Positions 5,914-8,082 of a stretch of 8,082 nt of DNA are shown here, in pieces (position 1 is the first letter of the stretch; every line of letters begins with the position of its first letter). The position numbers and the translations under genes are program-made. The notes below the pieces were generated by a model. It worked only from the letters and a program-made list of their open reading frames with translations, did not search any database and was not told where the DNA came from. The stretch covers positions 1 through 8,082 of the forward strand of contig JADFPM010000121.1 of assembly GCA_022562335.1 (NCBI GenBank). Direction: 5' to 3'. This stretch comes from Chloroflexota bacterium. Lineage in GTDB: Bacteria > Chloroflexota > Dehalococcoidia > Lucifugimonadales > UBA3495.

Positions 5914-5925
5914 CCGAATATTCGG
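5914..5925. promoter_or_regulatory. 12 bp perfect palindrome in the convergent gap
   Basis: CCGAATATTCGG is a perfect palindrome, 38 bp past the DUF952 stop. It overlaps the left arm of a 9 bp inverted repeat (GTCCGCCCG at 5908-5916 and CGGGCGGAC at 5980-5988). It could be a protein-binding site, but in a convergent gap a promoter operator is not the obvious reading. The 5877-6048 gap otherwise shows no gene. Confidence 0.4.
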
Positions 5926-6020
5926 TGAAATGCTAGAAGGGGAAGTATTTGGTGGAGGGCCGGTCGCAGGGAGGGGTGACGGGCGGACAGACGTAAACCA
6001 AGTAATAGCTGGATAAGGAC

Positions 6021-6037
6021 ACGCCGTATATCGGCGT
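6021..6037 (-). terminator. Small hairpin after the oxidase operon, possible terminator
   Basis: ACGCCG (6021-6026) and CGGCGT (6032-6037) flank a 5-base TATAT loop, a perfect 6 bp stem beginning 11 bp after the stop of the subunit IV-cytochrome c gene. No run of T follows on the minus strand, so classical intrinsic termination is doubtful. Position favours an end-of-operon role. Confidence 0.35.
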
Positions 6038-6048
6038 TGCCGCGGATG

Positions 6049-6867
6049 CTACTTCTGGGCTAGAAGGAAATCCACCAGGGCCTTGACCTCGTCGTCGCTC
6101 AAGCCGGCGGTTATCCCCGCGGTCATGATGCCGGGGATGGCCCGTTCCACGCCGGTGGCCACAAATGCCTGGGGGTCCCGTATCGACTCGAAGATATAAT
6201 CTTCGGCCGACATGCCGGGAATGCGGCCGGCGGCTTCGGTTCCCAGCTGGGTCAGGTCAGGCCCTACCAATCCCTGGCTGATGCCGTCGATGGTGTGACA
6301 AGAGCTGCATCCGCCCGCTAGGAAAATCTCCTGTCCATCCAATCCGTCAGGCTGGCTCACGGGCTCGGGAGCCTGGGTCGGAGTGTCTGCCACCGCCCCG
6401 CCTGGTGTGGCGACGGGCGCCGGTTGGGTGGGGATAGGAGTGGCATCGGCAACCTCAGAGGCCGTTTCTTTGGCTTTTTCCCGCGCCAGTTCGGCGGCAT
6501 GGGCATCATAGGGGATCGCCCTTTCCAGGGCGTAGGCCCGTGGCTGACCGCCCAGGGCGAAGAACAAGCTTAAAACCGACAGACCCACCCCGAAGGCGAG
6601 GAACAACCCGGCCAGGAACACCCAAGTCAACAGGCGGTTTTCGAACTTGAGGTGCATGTAGAACGCGATGACGATGGCAAACTTGATTGCCGACAGGATT
6701 GCCAGCAGGGGCAGCTTGGCGTAACCCAAAGGTTCGACGATGCCCGCCCTGGGCCAGATCAAGAGGAATTCGACGATGGTGATGGCGAAAAGGATAACAG
6801 CCACCAACACGTACTGCTTGAACGTGGGGTGGTGGCCGTGTTGGCCTTCTTCGTGGCTACTGCTCAT
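6049..6867 (-). CDS. Cytochrome c oxidase subunit IV-like protein fused to a c-type cytochrome domain
   Basis: 272 residues in two parts. Residues 1-105 are a prokaryotic COX subunit IV (COX4_pro) unit: a His-rich N-terminus (HEEGQHGHH, 5-13), membrane helices at about 17-38, 51-70 and 80-104, and the family's KFAIVIAFYMHLKFE (62-76). After a charged stretch and a Pro/Thr/Ala linker (about 135-173) comes a class I cytochrome c domain: CSSCH (Cys187, Cys190, His191) for covalent heme, VGPDLTQLG (201-209), and Met248 in PGIM as likely sixth ligand, then the closing helix DDEVKALVDFLL. By topology the heme domain would sit outside, where it could feed electrons to CuA. In caa3 oxidases such a domain normally sits on subunit II, so this fusion is unusual. 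ATG 6867 has AAGGAG (6881-6876) at 8 bases. It follows coxC by 38 bp and ends the operon. Confidence 0.9.
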   Translation of the reverse strand: MSSSHEEGQHGHHPTFKQYVLVAVILFAITIVEFLLIWPRAGIVEPLGYAKLPLLAILSAIKFAIVIAFYMHLKFENRLLTWVFLAGLFLAFGVGLSVLSLFFALGGQPRAYALERAIPYDAHAAELAREKAKETASEVADATPIPTQPAPVATPGGAVADTPTQAPEPVSQPDGLDGQEIFLAGGCSSCHTIDGISQGLVGPDLTQLGTEAAGRIPGMSAEDYIFESIRDPQAFVATGVERAIPGIMTAGITAGLSDDEVKALVDFLLAQK

Positions 6868-6905
6868 GCACCGAACTCCTTAGAGATGAGGACCGGTAAA
6901 GGATG

Positions 6906-7538
6906 TCAACCGCCGGAGGGTGGCGCTGGGCCAACGTCAAATCCGCCGATCAAGTACAGCAAGGTAAATATGATGATCCAAACGATGTCGACGAAGTGCC
7001 AATACAGGCCGAGGATCTCCACGTCGAGAGCGGTGGCCGGCCCTACCCGGCCTTTGAGGGCCATCACGTACATGCCCAGCAGCCATATGACGCCCAAAGT
7101 CACGTGAGCGCCGTGAAAGCCGGTAAGGGTGAAGAAACTGGCGCCGAACAGGTTTACGCCCAGGGTCAACCCTTCGTTCTTAAACGAGTTGAATTCAAAG
7201 ATCTGAAAACCGATGAATATGGCCCCCATGAATGCGGTGGCCAGCAGCCAGATGCGAATGCCCTTCTGGTCGTTCCTGTTGGTGGCGGCCAAGGCCTGCA
7301 CCATGGCGAAACTGCTGCACAGCAGCACGAAGGTGCTGATGGTGGTCACCGGCACGTTGATGATATCTATGGGGTAGGGGCCGTTTAGGCTCTGGCCCCG
7401 GTAGACCATGTAGGTGGCGATGAGGGCCCCGAAAAACATACAGTCGGAGCCCAAGAACACCCACATCAACAGCTTCCGGTGGTTTATGCCGGTGGTGGTT
7501 TCCTCTTCGTGGTGTGCCGGTTCTACCGCGTGGGCCAA
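6906..7538 (-). CDS. ctaE: Cytochrome c oxidase subunit III
   Basis: 210 residues, the five-helix form of subunit III typical of caa3-type oxidases. Helices lie at about 24-46, 62-84, 94-114, 129-160 and 176-199. Family marks: FLGSDCMFFGALIATY (28-43), the conserved Glu115 in FQIFEF, FFTLTGFHGAHVTLG (135-149) with His142 and His145, and the closing YWHFVDIVWI (179-188). Subunit III stabilises the catalytic subunit I and its proton uptake. The start is TTG 7538, not ATG: TAGGAG (7553-7548) is 9 bases upstream, and the first in-frame ATG (residue 25) would cut into the first helix. It lies 12 bp after subunit I and 38 bp before the subunit IV-cytochrome c fusion. Confidence 0.96.
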   Translation of the reverse strand: MAHAVEPAHHEEETTTGINHRKLLMWVFLGSDCMFFGALIATYMVYRGQSLNGPYPIDIINVPVTTISTFVLLCSSFAMVQALAATNRNDQKGIRIWLLATAFMGAIFIGFQIFEFNSFKNEGLTLGVNLFGASFFTLTGFHGAHVTLGVIWLLGMYVMALKGRVGPATALDVEILGLYWHFVDIVWIIIFTLLYLIGGFDVGPAPPSGG

Positions 7539-7547
7539 AGCTGGTAA

Positions 7548-7553
7548 CTCCTA
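7548..7553 (-). promoter_or_regulatory. Ribosome binding site of subunit III, overlapping the subunit I stop
   Basis: TAGGAG includes the TAG stop of subunit I (7553-7551) and lies 9 bases before the TTG start at 7538. This argues for translational coupling of the two subunits and fixes the TTG as the start. Confidence 0.65.
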
Positions 7554-8082
7554 GTGATCCGATTGGGCGGCGGCCGGTTCATTGCTCCAGCCCACCACGC
7601 CCGCAAAGGTTATGAGGCCACCGGCGAAACTCAGGGCGTAATGGGTCAAAAGGCCACCGGCGATCCATGCCACCCCAAAGGCGATGACTATTGGCCAATA
7701 TGACGGGCTGGGCATGTGGATGGTGCGTTCGTCCACGTGGGCTTCGGCCGGCGGCGGCGGTTCGCCTGCCTCGCGGGCCTTGGCCTTAACGATCCAGTAT
7801 TGGTCGCGGCCCTCCACCTGGGGAATCACCGCGAAGTTGTAAGCCGGCGGAGGAGAGGAAATGCTCCACTCCAGTCCGGGGGCGTCCCACGGGTCGTGGC
7901 CCGCGTCGGGCTCCTTCCGGGAGGTCCGGATGAAATTGATTATGAAGACCAACATCGCGGCGAACAGGATGATGTAACCAAAGGACGAAAGCGAGTTCAG
8001 CAACTCAAATCCCGAGTCGGCCGAGTAGGTGAAAACCCGGCGAGGCATGCCGTTCATTCCCACGAAGTGCATGGGGAAGAAG
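7551..8082 (-). CDS. ctaD: Cytochrome c oxidase subunit I, C-terminal part (cut by window edge)
   Basis: The last 176 residues of the catalytic heme-copper subunit, open through base 8082. It opens in the well-known FFPMHFVGMNGMPRR block (1-15 of the visible part), just before the last core helix (about 25-50, ending in FIRTSR). Next is GHDPWDAPGLEWSISSPPPAYNFA, the family's W-x-x-x-LEW...SPPP-NF loop. After a ~50-residue soluble stretch come two further helices (YWPIVIAFGVAWIAGGLL and a FAGGLITFAGVVGW segment). This two-helix C-terminal extension beyond the 12-helix core is known from caa3-type subunit I such as that of Bacillus. Heme and copper ligands lie outside the window. An internal ATG at 8072 is not the start, because the reading frame and conserved sequence continue to the edge. 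First visible gene of the operon; subunit II is presumably upstream, off-window. Confidence 0.95.
   Translation of the reverse strand, partial: FFPMHFVGMNGMPRRVFTYSADSGFELLNSLSSFGYIILFAAMLVFIINFIRTSRKEPDAGHDPWDAPGLEWSISSPPPAYNFAVIPQVEGRDQYWIVKAKAREAGEPPPPAEAHVDERTIHMPSPSYWPIVIAFGVAWIAGGLLTHYALSFAGGLITFAGVVGWSNEPAAAQSDH

Noticed and set aside
6903..7388. 161-codon plus-strand frame opposite subunit III
   Set aside because: Shadow of an unmistakable membrane subunit; the translation has no recognisable domain.
1..8082. A new defence, mobile or biosynthetic system
   Set aside because: No nuclease, transposase, integrase, toxin-antitoxin, modification enzyme or RiPP-modifying enzyme is encoded; the genes are core metabolism, respiration and small accessory enzymes.

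Overview
The window is a GC-rich, densely packed bacterial chromosome segment with about ten genes. Two are cut by the window edges: the first glycine dehydrogenase subunit at the left and cytochrome c oxidase subunit I at the right. The split-type glycine dehydrogenase, the caa3-type oxidase gene set, a PT-rich lipoprotein of the COG5621/AttH-CrtC type, several TTG starts and high GC fit an aerobic Chloroflexota lineage (SAR202/Dehalococcoidia-like). This assignment is an inference from gene style, not a phylogenetic result.

Left block (1-2232, minus strand): gcvT, gcvH, gcvPA, transcribed in that order. These are the aminomethyltransferase, the lipoyl carrier protein and the N-terminal half of the split P-protein of the glycine cleavage system. 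Both spacers inside this operon are occupied by short tandem repeats: 15 bp units after gcvT, and 7 bp units directly abutting the gcvPA start codon. A promoter with 17 bp spacing can be placed just upstream of gcvT, beside the divergent SDR gene.

Middle block (2412-5876). On the plus strand, a classical SDR oxidoreductase is followed after 13 bp by a 77-residue protein that resembles the nitrile hydratase leader peptide (NHLP)/LigA-like leader fold. This pair runs tail-to-tail, with 3 bp between stops, into a minus-strand pair: an alpha/beta-hydrolase (phospholipase/carboxylesterase family) followed by a secreted lipoprotein of the AttH/CrtC (lipocalin-like 'predicted secreted hydrolase') family. 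A plus-strand DUF952 protein is divergent from the esterase. A 172 bp convergent gap (5877-6048) then holds a 12 bp perfect palindrome, a 9 bp inverted repeat and a small hairpin.

Right block (6049-8082, minus strand): the terminal part of a heme-copper oxidase operon, subunit I (partial), subunit III, then a subunit IV-like membrane protein fused through a Pro/Thr/Ala linker to a c-type cytochrome domain. The fusion is the most distinctive protein architecture in the window, because in caa3 oxidases the fused cytochrome c is usually carried by subunit II. The coxA and coxC genes are tightly coupled, with the ribosome binding site of coxC overlapping the stop of coxA.

I see no tRNA, rRNA, CRISPR array, insertion sequence, phage or defence module. 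The window is mainly housekeeping metabolism and respiration. The more interesting points are the subunit IV-cytochrome c fusion, the orphan NHLP-like small protein and the repeat-filled operon junctions.
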